NCBI GenBank assembly: GCA_026168455.1
Contig: CM047429.1
Span: forward strand, 3,531,720 to 3,595,719
Direction of reading: 5' to 3'
DNA: 64,000 nt
DNA from: Theocolax elegans
Lineage: Eukaryota > Arthropoda > Insecta > Hymenoptera > Cerocephalidae
Of the stretch, positions 34,579 to 45,724 are shown piece by piece. The first letter of the stretch is position 1. Each line of letters starts with the position of its first letter. The notes below the pieces were generated by a model. It saw only the letters and a program-made list of their open reading frames with translations. It was not told where the DNA came from and searched no databases. Both the position numbers and the translations under genes were made by a program.

Positions 34579-36200
34579 ATATATATATATATATACTTAT
34601 TTTATACTCTTTGTCATATTTATTTTCTTTCTGTATTTAATTCTATCATTATTAGCGTCAAAATTTAACAGTATACTTTTCTTTCCTTAACTTACACTGT
34701 TACAGAGCCCTTATTATGTTACTATTAAATGGATCATGCATTGAAAAAATATATGATTCTTGAAATGTATACCTTACCAGCACATCCTCGCCGTAAGAGT
34801 CGAATACAATATTCATATGTTGGCTAACGCTAGAAGCATAAATATATTTTACGGAGCGTGTGTTACAACTATACACGAAAAATCTAAATGACTTCAGTTC
34901 AACATGTCTTGGTCTGCAGAAACGACATCAGATTTTCATCAAATACACTATCCAAGAGCCTAACTCTCATCCAATAATGTATAAATAGTTATTTAAAATT
35001 ATCAAGTAAAACGAAAACATTGGAAAGTCGACACAAAACATATGGAGTTCTCGCATCTTTTCAACTCGTCTACGCGAGATCAAGATTCGAGATGCCTTTT
35101 TGAAACGATTGCCCGCTCATATACTATAAAGAACCCCTGCAATAATGATGAAAATGGAGTCGAAATCTCACGAATGATTGACATTTGACGGATTCTTTGA
35201 ATGTCACGAAATAATTGATAGTCATTAGATGATCAAGTTTTCAGTTGAACTTTATTTTCAGTTCTGTCTTTGATGTTTTTTTTAATCTATAACCTCTTTT
35301 AAAAAACCAAAATATTGGAAAGTCGACACAAAATATATCGAGTTCTCACACTCTTTTCAATCGTCTGTACAATAGTAGTTACATGTAATTTTAAAGAAAT
35401 TTTGATTAATTTTAAAACTTTGGTAGTTAACTATCATATTTTGTTTATTTCTCAATTTTGTTTTACAAAAACGACATCTCAGTCACCACATTAATTATAC
35501 CATAATCCTCTTCGCAATGCGCAAATTATCATTGTTAGTGTTAAGGGTAGAGTACGGTTATAAAAATATTTTTGTAATTTTTATAAAATATTATGTGAAA
35601 TGTCATGTTTATAAAATATATTATAAAAAATATTCTTTTTTGATGATTTTTAACACATTCATTAAGTAAAATATTAAAATATTATCAAAAATAGGCTTAA
35701 AACAGGTGCAAATACAAAAAACTCCTTGCAGGATAAAAGTTGTCGAAGGGCTTTAATCCAAGAAAATTAAAATTTATATGCATATAAACTTCAACTTTAC
35801 ACAGCGAATTTGGTGTATCTATAAAAATGCAATTTCTGCCTTGATAAACCCAATTGGTTTACTAATTATTTAAAAAATGTAATGTTTTTCATTTAAAAAA
35901 TGAACATAAAAATGTCACATTTAACTTTAAAGAAAAAAGGCTGTGTAGCTATTTTACATATACTCATCTAAAATAAGCACGATCAAAATACAACCGAGTG
36001 AGCGTTAGCGAGCGAGGTATCTGTTGCTAGTAAAATATTATAAATAGATTGCATGTGTTGGTATTACATCATTCGATAAGTACGATGAGATCGAGTAGTA
36101 GTAAAGGTTATACTTCCCTTGAGTAAAATAAGCAAACAACAAAGGATCAACCTTCACAGCAGTGGAAACAGTATCATAAAAAATTCTCTAGAAACACGAA
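34579..36200. other. Non-coding A+T-rich interval
   Basis: No gene seen. A ~55-bp block with core ATTGGAAAGTCGACACAAAA occurs at about 35020 and again at about 35316 (296 bp apart). From about 35990 the sequence may be the subterminal part of the second Polinton, but no inverted partner is visible. Confidence 0.5.
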
Positions 36201-36239
36201 TTCTATGCCAGAACAAATAGGTTATAAAAAGTTACAAAA

Positions 36240-36670
36240 AAATGCAATATGAACGACGAAATTTGCACGTCGAAAGTATAAACTACGTGATTTGAATGAA
36301 ACTTGGCAAGCTGATTTAGTTAAAATGATACCTGATCACAGAGAAAATAAAGGATTTAAATATTTACTTACAGTCATTGACACCCTATCTAAATTTGCAT
36401 GAGCTGTACCTATAAATAAAAAAATTTGGTAAAGAAGTATCAAAAGCAGTAAAATCAATATTTAAAAAAGGATATGTACCAAAGAACTTACACTGTGACC
36501 GTGGCAAAGAATTCTACAATAATGATTTTGATAGTCTCATGAAGAAATACAAAATTAATTTATATTCAACTTTTAGCAAACTTAAAGTTTCCATTTGCAA
36601 ACGATTCAATCGCACGTTGAAAAGAAATATGTGGAAAAAATTTAGTTTACAAGGTAATGTTTACGCGCAT
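36240..36670 (+). pseudogene. Polinton integrase (rve family)
   Basis: Reads LRDLNETWQADLVKMIPDHR, then GFKYLLTVIDTLSKFA, a typical integrase core start in which the two D residues of DLV and VID lie at catalytic positions. After a stop and frameshifts come a degraded CDRGKEFYN block (third catalytic segment with Glu) and RFNRTLKRNMWKKFSLQG. This wording is that of Polinton c-integrases. It is broken by a TGA in place of Trp, an extra base near 36430 and others. It sits next to, and convergent with, the polymerase pseudogene, so both come from one element. Confidence 0.8.
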
Positions 36671-36679
36671 TTTCCATAG

Positions 36680-37837
36680 TCTTACCAAACACAGGATTAT
36701 TCATTAGTTTAAATAGATTTTTTTAAATTCATATTTAGCTAAAGCTTTCATTAAACTATTTAATTCTATGTAAGGTTTGAGCCAGGTCGATAAAGTAATG
36801 CATGAGGCACCGACCAACCGTAAAATTGCTAGCATCTAAATAAATTAGATAAACATTCTCTTCATCAGAATTGTAGGTACCTTTCATATAATTATTGTTT
36901 GCGATAGCGTATCTGTTTCAACATTGAGTAAGACCTCAAATTCCTCGTTCTACAAACAAAACCATATCGATATCGCATAAAAGTTTTAATTCTACACCTG
37001 TATTGTTTAACATGCAATCCCATGTAAATCCTTGAGTAGTAAAATAGTGACCTGGATCAAAACCGTACGCTTTAATGCATTGATCACGAAAATTCTCGAA
37101 ATCGTCAGCAAGCAATAAGATATCCGTCTTCGTATATAGATTTAAATATTGACCTAGTGTTTGTATATTAAATTCTTGCCATACTTTTTGCGCATGCTCA
37201 TAATCATCATCTGATACTGTTGAGTCGTTAAGATGACTGAAAAATTTACCTTTTTCAGGTAATTGAGTTTTATTGAGTTTCTCGAAGCAATCAATATACT
37301 CGCAAGGAAAAATTCCTTTTCGAGTTAAGTCTGATTTTTTTCTCTTGAATATTGGAAAATACTGAATTAACTATTTTGTACTTATAAAGATAAGATGCTA
37401 ATTTGTCAAGCAATGAAGCCATAAATCGGTAAGAATCTATAAATCAAAATTGAATATTGCTATTTGCAACATGAAATGTGAAAGAGATGTATCGTTCCTT
37501 AGCCAATGAAAGTAAATTGATGCGACCTGCAAAATTATTATAAACATCATAAATTATAAAATGTGCATCATAGCCACTGAGATTATAAAATACGACAGGT
37601 TTCAATCTTATGTCTTGATAATTAAGATTACAGCATACGCAGGGCCCCTATATTTTTTCGTTAAACGACAGTGATCATTAACTTTAATTCGATTATCAAA
37701 CAATTTGTCACAAATATGACAAACATTTGAATTTCTATGATAAATAATTTTTTCTGAAATTAGCGTTTTCATAGGCTCTTAATGTTTGTATACATCTTGA
37801 ATAAAGTCACCAATAAATTTTAATTCTTGAGCAAGTA
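36680..37837 (-). pseudogene. Polinton protein-primed DNA polymerase B, C-terminal part
   Basis: On the minus strand, in order from 37837: LAQELKFIGDFIQDVY, the zinc-binding-like VCHICDKLFDNRIKVNDHCR, a FMASLLDKLASYL block, TRKGIFPCEYIDCFEKL, LYTKTDILLLADDFENFRD, AYGFDPGHYFTTQGFTWDCM, DIDMVLFVERGI and YLIYLDANNL (the palm motif A region). The last recognisable residues are near 36740; the catalytic DTD motif is gone. The upstream half of the same gene is beyond the PLE at 41581-42780. Confidence 0.85.
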
Positions 37838-37895
37838 TATATAAGTATATAGTATATATAAGCAGTGTATATAACAAACGGATTAATAATGTTTA

Positions 37896-37937
37896 GCACC
37901 TGAAGATGGAGACAAATATGTCTCCGAAACGTTGTGC
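37896..37937 (+). ncRNA. Hammerhead-like ribozyme motif, left end of PLE 2
   Basis: Stem I GCAC (37896-37899) pairs with GTGC (37934-37937). The core CTGAAGA is at 37900-37906 (position 7 is free in hammerheads). Stem II GGAGAC (37908-37913) pairs with GTCTCC (37920-37925), followed by GAAA at 37926-37929. Stem III is only about two pairs, with U as the base before cleavage. One extra U lies between A9 and stem II. The core is otherwise unmutated. Confidence 0.75.
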
Positions 37938-38129
37938 ATTGTTAAAGCAATCGTTAATTCTACCAAAAAATATAACTCACGAGTGTGAAATGCAATATAA
38001 TATACAGAGAAGTGGATTGTTTATATCCTATACGTACATCAACATGGCTCCGCCAAGTTGCGGGTCCAATGACCGTCTTTAGAACGAAGGATTTTATCAA
38101 AACATCACGCGAAGATATGGAATAAATAC

Positions 38130-39600
38130 TACAAAAATGATGAAAAATTTGGTATCATTAAATAAGAAAATCGCAAGCACAGAATTAAATATAGAATTCT
38201 TAGTAAAATGCAGAATACATGATAGAAAACCTGTGCATGTTAATAATATTTATAACAATTTGAAACATTTTAAATTTAATAGTTACACTCCCCAATAGAC
38301 ATATGATTGCAAATTGACAGCAACTTTGCAAAAAAAATTTGTACCTGTTTATCCAAAATTTGCGTCAATGTAAGTCCTTATTTATTATAAATTTGCTTCA
38401 AATCATTTACGTGAAAATAGTGACAGCAAATTTATATAAAATTAAAATCAATTGTTGCATAAAATTATTACTTTTTAAATAGCAAGTATTGCTATAAATG
38501 TGCTTTTATTTTGTTGAAATAATATTTTAAGTAAATATAATAGAATACTTATATTATTTTTGTGCAACTAGATCGCACGTCGCATCGCCACAACTAGTAA
38601 ATGTGTTAGACTCTTAAAATTGCAAAAAAAGTAACAAAACTTAAAATACTTCACAAAAACACAGATTTTCTTGAATAAAAAATACATTGAAATTATTATT
38701 TTCATGATTGCAAAATAGCAACAAATTATCGTCAAATCTTGTTGCAATATAATGCACTATGTAAACATTTACTGATTTAATTTTGCTACCAATTTGCTAA
38801 AAAAGAATTTCTCAGATTATGATATATTTCTTAGCAAATATATACCAAAATTATATCAACTCGTGCAGCAGAGTTAAATAACAAATTAATCAAAATCTGC
38901 GTCCTTATTCGTTAGCAAATTTATAGCAATTATTTGCTGCAACTTTTTTTAACAATTTTACATAAAATTTAGGTACACGTCACTATTATGTAATGTCTTG
39001 TTAGCAAGTTTAACACAAATTGTTTTCAAAAATTGTGTAGCAAGTTTTAACGAAGTTTTGTCTGTGCAACTCTGTCTATTGGGGCTGGTAATAAGAAATT
39101 TTTTAAAGTCGTAGATAAGTTGCAAATATCAATTCTTAAAATTCAAATCAAAGATTTAAGTATACATTTAAAGTTTTTAATTAAAAAATTTGTTAGAATG
39201 GTTGATTAATTAAAAAACATATTACCAGTAGTAATTGTTAATGATTTTATTGCAAAGAAAACATAAATGTGAATAGTTTAAAAAATAATCGTAAAAATAC
39301 ACACAATAAATAATTTCATAAGTAAAGTAGTAATGTTGTAAATAGCAACAAGATGAATAAAAATAATGTTTTAAATAAAAATAATAATATTAACAATATT
39401 AACAACAAACGGTTTGTTATGTTATGCCAGATAATGATATACCAGATAATGTTAAAGAGGTTATGTCATTAGGACCTAAATTTAGTATTTCTAGCAAAGT
39501 TGATAAAAAAGAAGTAATTGATATAATAAAAAATTTAGAAGAATGTTTAACATATTATGATATTTCTGATGAATGTAAAACTAATATTAGGTAATATTAT
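38130..39600 (+). pseudogene. PLE 2 N-terminal coding region, split by a MITE
   Basis: NLVSLNKKIASTELNIEFLV at about 38150 and IYNNLKHFKFNSYT before the MITE at 38290. After the MITE (39085) the frame resumes with NKKFFKVVDKLQISILKIQI, a coiled-coil-like region homologous to 9540-9640, then DIPDNVKEVMSLGPKFSISS (39430), matching the DLDIPRDVADIISFGP block of the other PLEs. Multiple stops. Confidence 0.7.
38290..39084. mobile_element. 795-bp inverted-repeat MITE (CCCCAATAGACA ends)
   Basis: Ends CCCCAATAGACA / TGTCTATTGGGG. The outer ~280 bp on the left and ~500 bp on the right are each shared with the 2.1-kb relative at 56329-58430, which has the same termini. The flanks suggest a 2-bp duplication (CT). 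It carries no gene and interrupts the PLE 2 N-terminal frame. Confidence 0.88.
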
Positions 39601-39714
39601 TGATAGTATTCAATATCAAAACAAAATAATTAAATATATTAAAGTTGATGACAGAATAATTTCACGGAAGTTGGAAGAAGCAAAAACATTTTCATACAAT
39701 AATAATATTTTATT

Positions 39715-40520
39715 TACTATGCCATAACTTAGTTCTTAAGAAATTCAATATTCCGCTACATGATCTTTTAGATGCTACTGATTTTTTGATAAATAAAACC
39801 TTTTTTTGAATTTAATAATAAATATTTCCAACATGTGCATGGTACACCAATGGATAGTCCTTGATCTCCCATTTTTACTGACATGGTAACGGTAGATTTG
39901 GAACAAAAGTGTATTAAAAAATTGAGTTTTGAACCGTTAATATATTATAGATATGTAGATGTCATTTTAACAATAGTTCCTAAAAATAAATTGGATGAAA
40001 TGATACAGGTTTTTAATTCATACCATAAGAAGCTACAATTCACATGTGAAAAAGAAAAAAATAATACAATTAATTTTCTTGAAATTAAAATAATTAAAGA
40101 GAAAAATAATATTTTAGTAGATTGGTACCATAAACCAACCTTCTCTGGTAGAGTTTTGAATTATTTATCTAAACATCCTATTTCGCAGAAAAAAGCTATG
40201 GTCTATTCATTGGTTGATAAAGTTATTCTTCTCTCTGATAAAAAGTTTCATAAAACAAAATCTGAAAATGGTGAAAACTATATTACTCGAAAATAATTAT
40301 CCTCCCAAATTTATAAATAATAATATATGCAAACGAATTCAAATTAAACATAATATAAATAAAAATTGTACAAATATTCATGGTGTTAATAATACAAACA
40401 AAAAGAGAGGAGTATTTTTATCTTTATGTTTTTATCGTTTCAAAGACAGTTAAAAAATTTAATATTACCACAACTCCGAAATTTGTTAATTCACTTAGTA
40501 GTTTTATAAGGAGAGGAAAT
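39715..40520 (+). pseudogene. PLE 2 reverse transcriptase
   Basis: Holds the B motif HGTPMDSP (Gly to Asp, and a stop in place of Cys) and the frame 39883-40296 with FEPLIYYRYVDVILTIV, where the catalytic YVDD has become YVDV. This is followed by INFLEIKIIKE, LVDWYHKPTFSGRVLNYLSK and the VILLSDKKFHK block. The N-terminal RT motifs 1-3 are largely deleted between 39600 and 39715. The enzyme is dead. Confidence 0.85.
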
Positions 40521-40554
40521 GACAGAACTAAAAAGTATCAATTATTTCTTTTAA

Positions 40555-40881
40555 TTTAATTATTATCAATTGTAATTATTGCGAGACTTTTTATGTTGAA
40601 GAAACTAAGAGGAAATTAATAATAAGAATAAATGAACACTACAATAATAGTTTGAAACAAGATAAACAATGTGTGATTAATGATCACATTAATGATTTAG
40701 GGCACAAATTTGATTTTGATAATGTTAGTATTCTTGATAGAGAGATTAATTGAAGAAAAAGAATAGTTTCAGAAACTCTACATATTAATTTACAAAAAGA
40801 TCCTATTAATAAAAAAAAGATGTTAGTAAACAACAGGCAGCATATACAACTCTCATAGATAAGTTTAAAAATAAGAAATAA
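40555..40881 (+). pseudogene. PLE 2 GIY-YIG endonuclease
   Basis: NCNYCETFYVEETKRKLIIR is the GIY-YIG core with the usual YVGETKRKL Gly changed to Glu. VINDHINDLGHKFDFDNVSI and the end FKNKK* follow. Stops near 40755 and a frameshift near 40820. The natural C-terminus at 40881 is identical in kind to that of PLE 3 at 60048. Confidence 0.8.
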
Positions 40882-41490
40882 AATATAGTAGGTTAAAGGA
40901 GTCACATTTTTAATTTATAATAAAAAAATTTTTTTTCCTCTGACATAGTTTCAATTAATTTTAAATATGTGCGCGTGTTATAATTTTCTGATTTACCGAT
41001 TACCATTTGCTTGGTTAACTATATAGGTTCCTAAATTATCGATCATTCTTCTAGTCATATTTATGTTTGATTTGAAATTGTATTCAGTTGTATACAGGTT
41101 TCACAGTGACTATGTCTTTCCGTATATAATTTCATATGTTCTCTGCTGTGTTGTTTTGAATTGTTTGTTTATTTGTTTAATTTATTTAAATTATTTAATT
41201 TACAAAATTTATTTAATTTTCGGGCCTTAATCGAGTATTAATTAAAATGTGAAGGAAGAAAAAACGTGACTCTTATTACTGTCCAACTTCTGTGAGTATT
41301 TAGTTAATTAATTATTCATTCTTGTTGCTATAATTATTAAAAAATAATTTATTGTAAATAATTATAGATGCAAAATGACACTTTAAAACCTTCACAAGTT
41401 GATAAACGCATTGTGATAATGTTAAGGTAAAATTCCTTTGGTTGTTGACCATTATATATTCAATGTATTAATTATTATTAATAAAATTTA

Positions 41491-41532
41491 GCACCTGAAG
41501 ATGGACACAAATATGTCTCCGAAACGTTGTGC
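41491..41532 (+). ncRNA. Hammerhead-like ribozyme motif, right end of PLE 2
   Basis: Same layout as 37896-37937: GCAC, CTGAAGA (41495-41501), a stem II GGACAC / GTCTCC with one mismatch, GAAA (41521-41524), then GTTGTGC. The mismatch weakens stem II, but the core bases are intact. Confidence 0.72.
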
Positions 41533-41580
41533 AATTAGACAATCAAATTGATTCGTTAAAGCAATCGTTAATTCTACCAA

Positions 41581-42780
41581 AAAATACAACAAAAGGAATT
41601 TTTTCTTTACAATGAAAATTTTTAAATTTCATTGCGTCTTTTCCCTCTTCCGGTAGAGTTATTTTACAGTTATTCATTTCTTTACAATATAATTCATGTC
41701 AACTGAGTTTTTGTTTTGTACTTGTTAAACTTTTTCTTATTAATCTTGATAAGTCTTTGATATATACATAATGATATTTTATTTCATCGTTACTGCAAAC
41801 AGAATCTCTGATATCAAAAGAATTTGTAAGTTTAAGTAGATTAATATATTTTTTTTTCTTTATTAAATAAAGAGGTATAAAATTTTTGTTCTCGAAACCA
41901 AACACTTGATATCTCACTGTTTTGTTTTTCAAATCTATGAATTTGACGTATAGATAATGGAAACGTGATATCTTTTATATTTAATTCATGGCTAAAAGGT
42001 AAATAATGTGTAACTCTATATGGATCATTTTTGTAAGAAATTGGATGCAAAGCGGATATAATCGCCCATTTAAAACATTCTTTGTTATTATTTTGTAACA
42101 GATTCCCGCTCTTGAAATTCTTCTATAACTCTTAAAAAATAATCTCGTACATGCTCAGTAAACCATGATTTCAATAATGTATATGGAAAAATTTCAACAT
42201 TAAGAGTGGTAAAGTGTTTGGTACCGACTATATCATTAATATTATTTTCACCATTGTTTGAAAATTTTTTAAATTTGCAAGATAATACAGTAATTATTTT
42301 ATACGTCTTATTACCATTTTTTATAGTTTTTCACATTCATTGTGAATAAAATTAAAACATCTTTTAAAAATGATGTTAAATGAATATGCGTAATGTTTGC
42401 AATTATATTTGTTTCCATGCGATTCTCAAAAGCATTATCCAGCTCAATCCAACGTATTCGGTCACTTATATTTACTTTACCGATTCTTTCTTCTTTTTAT
42501 ACTTTTGTAATCACCCATACATCCATGCATTCAACTTTAGAAATTGCAACACAGTACCGCTCGTTTCTGAGACACTGAAAGCAAATTATTATGAGAAACT
42601 TTTCGTACAGTCTTGAGTGAAAAAGTATATTGGTTTATCTACCCATCTACAATTTCAGGCTTAAATATTGTTGTAGAAATTAAATTTTCTACTTCTTCCA
42701 AGTAACGTACATGACCTAGATACTCTGCTAAAAAAATTTTCATTTTAGGGACGATGTAAAGCTCAAACTGTAGAAACAGA
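41581..42780 (-). pseudogene. Polinton DNA polymerase B, N-terminal part
   Basis: On the minus strand: HFTTLNVEIFPYTLLKSWFT, RVIEEFQERES, NNNKECFKWAIISALHPIS (near 42070), HELNIKDITFPLSIRQIHRF, FGFENKNFIPLYLIKKKKYI, KYHYVYIKDLSRLIRKSLTS and ITLPEEGKDAMKFKNFH, ending FHCKEKIPFVVY at 41581. This is the N-terminal domain preceding the exonuclease of Polinton pPolB. Frames 41841-42050 and 41699-41932 are parts of it, joined by a frameshift. The gene continues, after the PLE, at 37837. Confidence 0.82.
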
Positions 42781-43284
42781 ATGAAAACTCATTGCGGGTA
42801 AGTCTCGTTATATACTTATATATATCTTATAAGATAAATATCTTCATAAGAGAAATAGTGGGGGAAATATTGCATGTAAAATATAAATTAAAGATTTAAA
42901 TGTGAGACAGCATGTACGAGGAGAAAAAACTATGTGTGCAGTGTAAGCGAGCGAGCAGACCTGTATTGCATAGGAGCTATTGTTAGGTACGCTCGTAGAG
43001 CTTAAGAGAAAACCGTGCTGCCTCTCGGGAGAGAAGACCCAAACCAAGACAGAGGGTGTTTCGAGTGGGAGGACGCCACACTTCGTCTCACGCACCATCA
43101 CCAGTGACACGTAGCGGTTTGAGTCGTGGGGGAAGAAGGGGGGGGGGGGGGGGTAGTTGACGCTCTCGCAAAAGGAACAAATGATGTAGAATGTTATGAA
43201 AATTTTGAATGTATATGTGTGTATGGGTATGTGCGGATGGCTTTTTAAGTATAGTATAGAAATAAATGAATACAAATTATTTTC

Positions 43285-43323
<39 letters not shown>
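42781..43323. other. Non-coding interval with poly-G tract and TA microsatellite
   Basis: No gene. A run of about 17 G lies at 43138-43155, and a (TA) tract of about 36 bp at 43288-43323, adjoining the foldback element. The minus-strand frame 42844-43386 crosses both simple tracts and is not credible. Confidence 0.7.
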
Positions 43324-43325
<2 letters not shown>

Positions 43326-44269
43326 GATATTCCACGTGAAGTGGTCCGATCAAAATTTTAAAATGCACCAAATTTTGGGTACACATTGCAAATGTTTTTC
43401 AGAATACAGAAAAAATTTTTTAGGTACTGGGATCTATTTGCTCAGAAGTTATTCTAACCTCAAAAAGTGAATTTTTCCAAGTTTTTTTACACCAGCTGGG
43501 TTCACCGCTATTTAACTCAAAATCTATCAACTTTTACTATAGAACATTTATTGCTAATTATGTCTAGAATTTATTTTTCTCGGTTAGAATTTATATTCTC
43601 AAGGTCAATGTTACATAAACTACATGTGAATATTCAACTTAAAAAAAGTGCAAGTGCACCACATTTGATTTTTTTATCCAAAAATCTAAAAGAAAGCTTG
43701 GAGCAATACCTTTCAAATGGTTTGTAGCATTTTTATAGCCTTCAATTCTGTAAAAAGTTATGATAATTTAAAGAAAGACAAAAAAATTCACAAAAATTAA
43801 CATGGTAATTCCTATTTAAATTTTTAAAAAAATTTCGTGTTTCTTTAAATTATCCTAACTTTTTACAGAATTAAAGGCCATAAAAACGCTACAAAGCATT
43901 TGAAAGGTATTGCTCCAAGCTTTTTTTTAGACTTTTGGATAAAAAAAATCAATTGTGGCGCAATTACACTTTTTTTAAGTTGAATATTGACATATAGTTT
44001 ATGTAACATTGACCTCGAGATTAAAAATTCTAACCCAGAAAAATAAATTCTAGACATAATTAGCAACAAATGTTATATATAATGTTCTATAGTAAAAGTT
44101 GATAGAAAAAACTTGGAAAAATTGACTTTTTGAGGTTAGAATAACTTTTGAGCAAATATATTCCAGTACCTAAAAATTTTTTTCTGTATTCTGAAAAACA
44201 TTTGCATTGTGTACCCAAATTTGTCGAATTTTAAAATTTTGATTGCACCACTTCACGTGTAATACCCCC
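43324..44269. mobile_element. Foldback element, ~950 bp, arms ~430 bp
   Basis: Ends GGGATATTCCACGTGAAGTGG on the left (21-bp end; positions 43324-43344) with the inverse ending CCCCC at 44269. The arms 43324-43790 and 43810-44269 are ~90 percent inverted copies. Flanked by (TA)n. The two similar frames at 43467-43727 (+) and 43863-44069 (-) are mirror images of one arm. No transposase. Confidence 0.88.
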
Positions 44270-44278
44270 TATATATAT

Positions 44279-45342
44279 TGTAAAGGTAAGCTACATACTC
44301 TTATGCGTATGAAGCTATACCTTATAACGAGCGCGAGTGACGATCGGAAAAGCTCGTAGGTGATCGGGAAAGCCCGCGCGTAAGGACTAATAATGGTCCG
44401 TCGCGCAAGTTGACTGAGGAGAGTATAGAGAGTTTATGCGAGTCATCGCGCATAGACACGTTGCCGGTAACGCCTTCCTTGCTAATTCGTGGCAAGAGAA
44501 AAAGAATCGTTATCGCGGATTCTTGCTCGGGTTGTGGGTTTCGCGCCGTGAAGAACGAGTGATTTTGTGGAGTGAGTGTGCTGGTGTCGAGCGCACAGCT
44601 CCAGCAACTCCCAGGAACCTGCGAGGACGGCGAAGTTGCCGCGCGCGAGAGCCCGACGGAGAGAGGGGAAACAGGCGAAGTCAAACACATCGACGGGGAG
44701 AATCAAGGTACGTGGTGCACCACTCGCGAGCAGCCAAAGCCGTAAAGACTCTCTCTTTACGGCTATATCGTTAAGAGGGATTGGCGGATCTCGCCCGCAC
44801 GCGACGGCGCGGTAGTTAACGGGCGACCGCGTACGCATGCTAGAGAGAGCGAAAGTGCGAGTATCCCCGGTGGTTACACCTCGTCGCGAGACCTCATGCG
44901 GCCTATATACCGCCTTTGTAATTTCTTTGTTCCTTTCTTTATTCTATGTTAAACTAAATTTATATTACTTGATAATAAATAAAATTCATATGTAATCAAT
45001 ATCCGAGTACGAGTTTAATTATTGATTACCGGCGTACGTTATTCCCGTTATCCCGAATACCGCCCTCTCCGTTTCAGGAGCGGCCGAGGTAAACTTACTG
45101 CGAATTTATCCCTTTTATTCGCAGTCCTTTTCAGCTTACAACATTTTAGGTGTACAAAGACGCGAGATCGGCAAGTGATCTCGCGGTTGCTAACGGACAT
45201 CGTAACGGTAGGTCGTGCGCGGGATTCACTGATTTGAATCCGCCGCGCACTCTCGGGGCACCGCCTAGGGAGTATAACTAGGCAGTGCCGTAGCAACCGA
45301 TCCCTTTACCCTTACCTACGCGAGAGATTGTACCCCGTTACA
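44279..45342 (+). repeat. Solo LTR, 1064 bp
   Basis: Starts TGTAAAGGTAAG and ends CCCCGTTACA, flanked by ATAT on both sides. G+C-rich with many CpG, unlike the surroundings. It shares terminal sequence style, but not body, with the LTR at 31857-32897. No internal region is adjacent. The strand is nominal, and the four overlapping frames inside (44322-44838) are ignored. Confidence 0.78.
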
Positions 45343-45526
45343 ATATACACACATATATTTGAAACAAAATTTAAAAAAAAAAATCATAACATTTAAAACT
45401 AAACTAAAAAAACAACAACTAATACTAAATAAAAAAATATTACTGTAAAAAATGTAGAAAAAATTTATACTTAAATCTAATAATACTATAAAAACAATAC
45501 ATTACTATAATTAAAAACTGGAATGA

Positions 45527-45602
45527 GGCCTGCGATGGCTCGGTCGGTAGGGCGTCGGGCTCGTAATCTGGAGGTCCCAGGTTCGTTTCCCAGCCCCGGC
45601 CG
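45527..45602 (+). repeat. tRNA-derived SINE head
   Basis: Has a box A (TGGCTCGGTCGG, 45536-45547) and a box B (GGTTCGTTTCC, 45580-45590), and an anticodon-like loop CTCGTAA on a weak stem. Only about five of seven acceptor pairs form, and the sequence runs on into non-tRNA sequence (GATTGATACAAGCACCACTG), so this is a SINE promoter head derived from a tRNA (Met or Thr-like), not a working tRNA gene. Confidence 0.75.
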
Positions 45603-45724
45603 ATTGATACAAGCACCACTGGGGGAATGTATTTTCAACAAGTGTTTTCTTTACCAAGACATCGTATGTCCTCCGTCGCTTTAAAAAGAACTTCGTGAAA
45701 ATGTGTAAGCCGCACTCACATGAG

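Larger units (their letters stand above)
37838..41580 (+). mobile_element. Penelope-like element inserted in Polinton polB
   Basis: Two copies of a pLTR-like end with hammerhead-like motifs (37890-37975 and 41480-41580, sharing ATCGTTAATTCTACC) bracket PLE coding remnants on the plus strand. The flanking minus-strand DNA polymerase fragments lie in proper order on both sides, showing that the PLE landed in polB, with loss of some polB residues at the site. It belongs to a different PLE subfamily from the one at 8893-13049 (about 40-50 percent similar in protein) and is closer to the copy at 58586-60715. Confidence 0.8.

Noticed and set aside
42844..43386. 180-codon minus-strand frame
   Set aside because: It crosses a poly-G tract and a TA microsatellite.
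44322..44838. Four overlapping frames (79-122 codons)
   Set aside because: Inside the 44279-45342 solo LTR; composition effect.
45527..45602. A working tRNA gene
   Set aside because: The acceptor and anticodon stems are imperfect and the transcript would run on into a SINE body.
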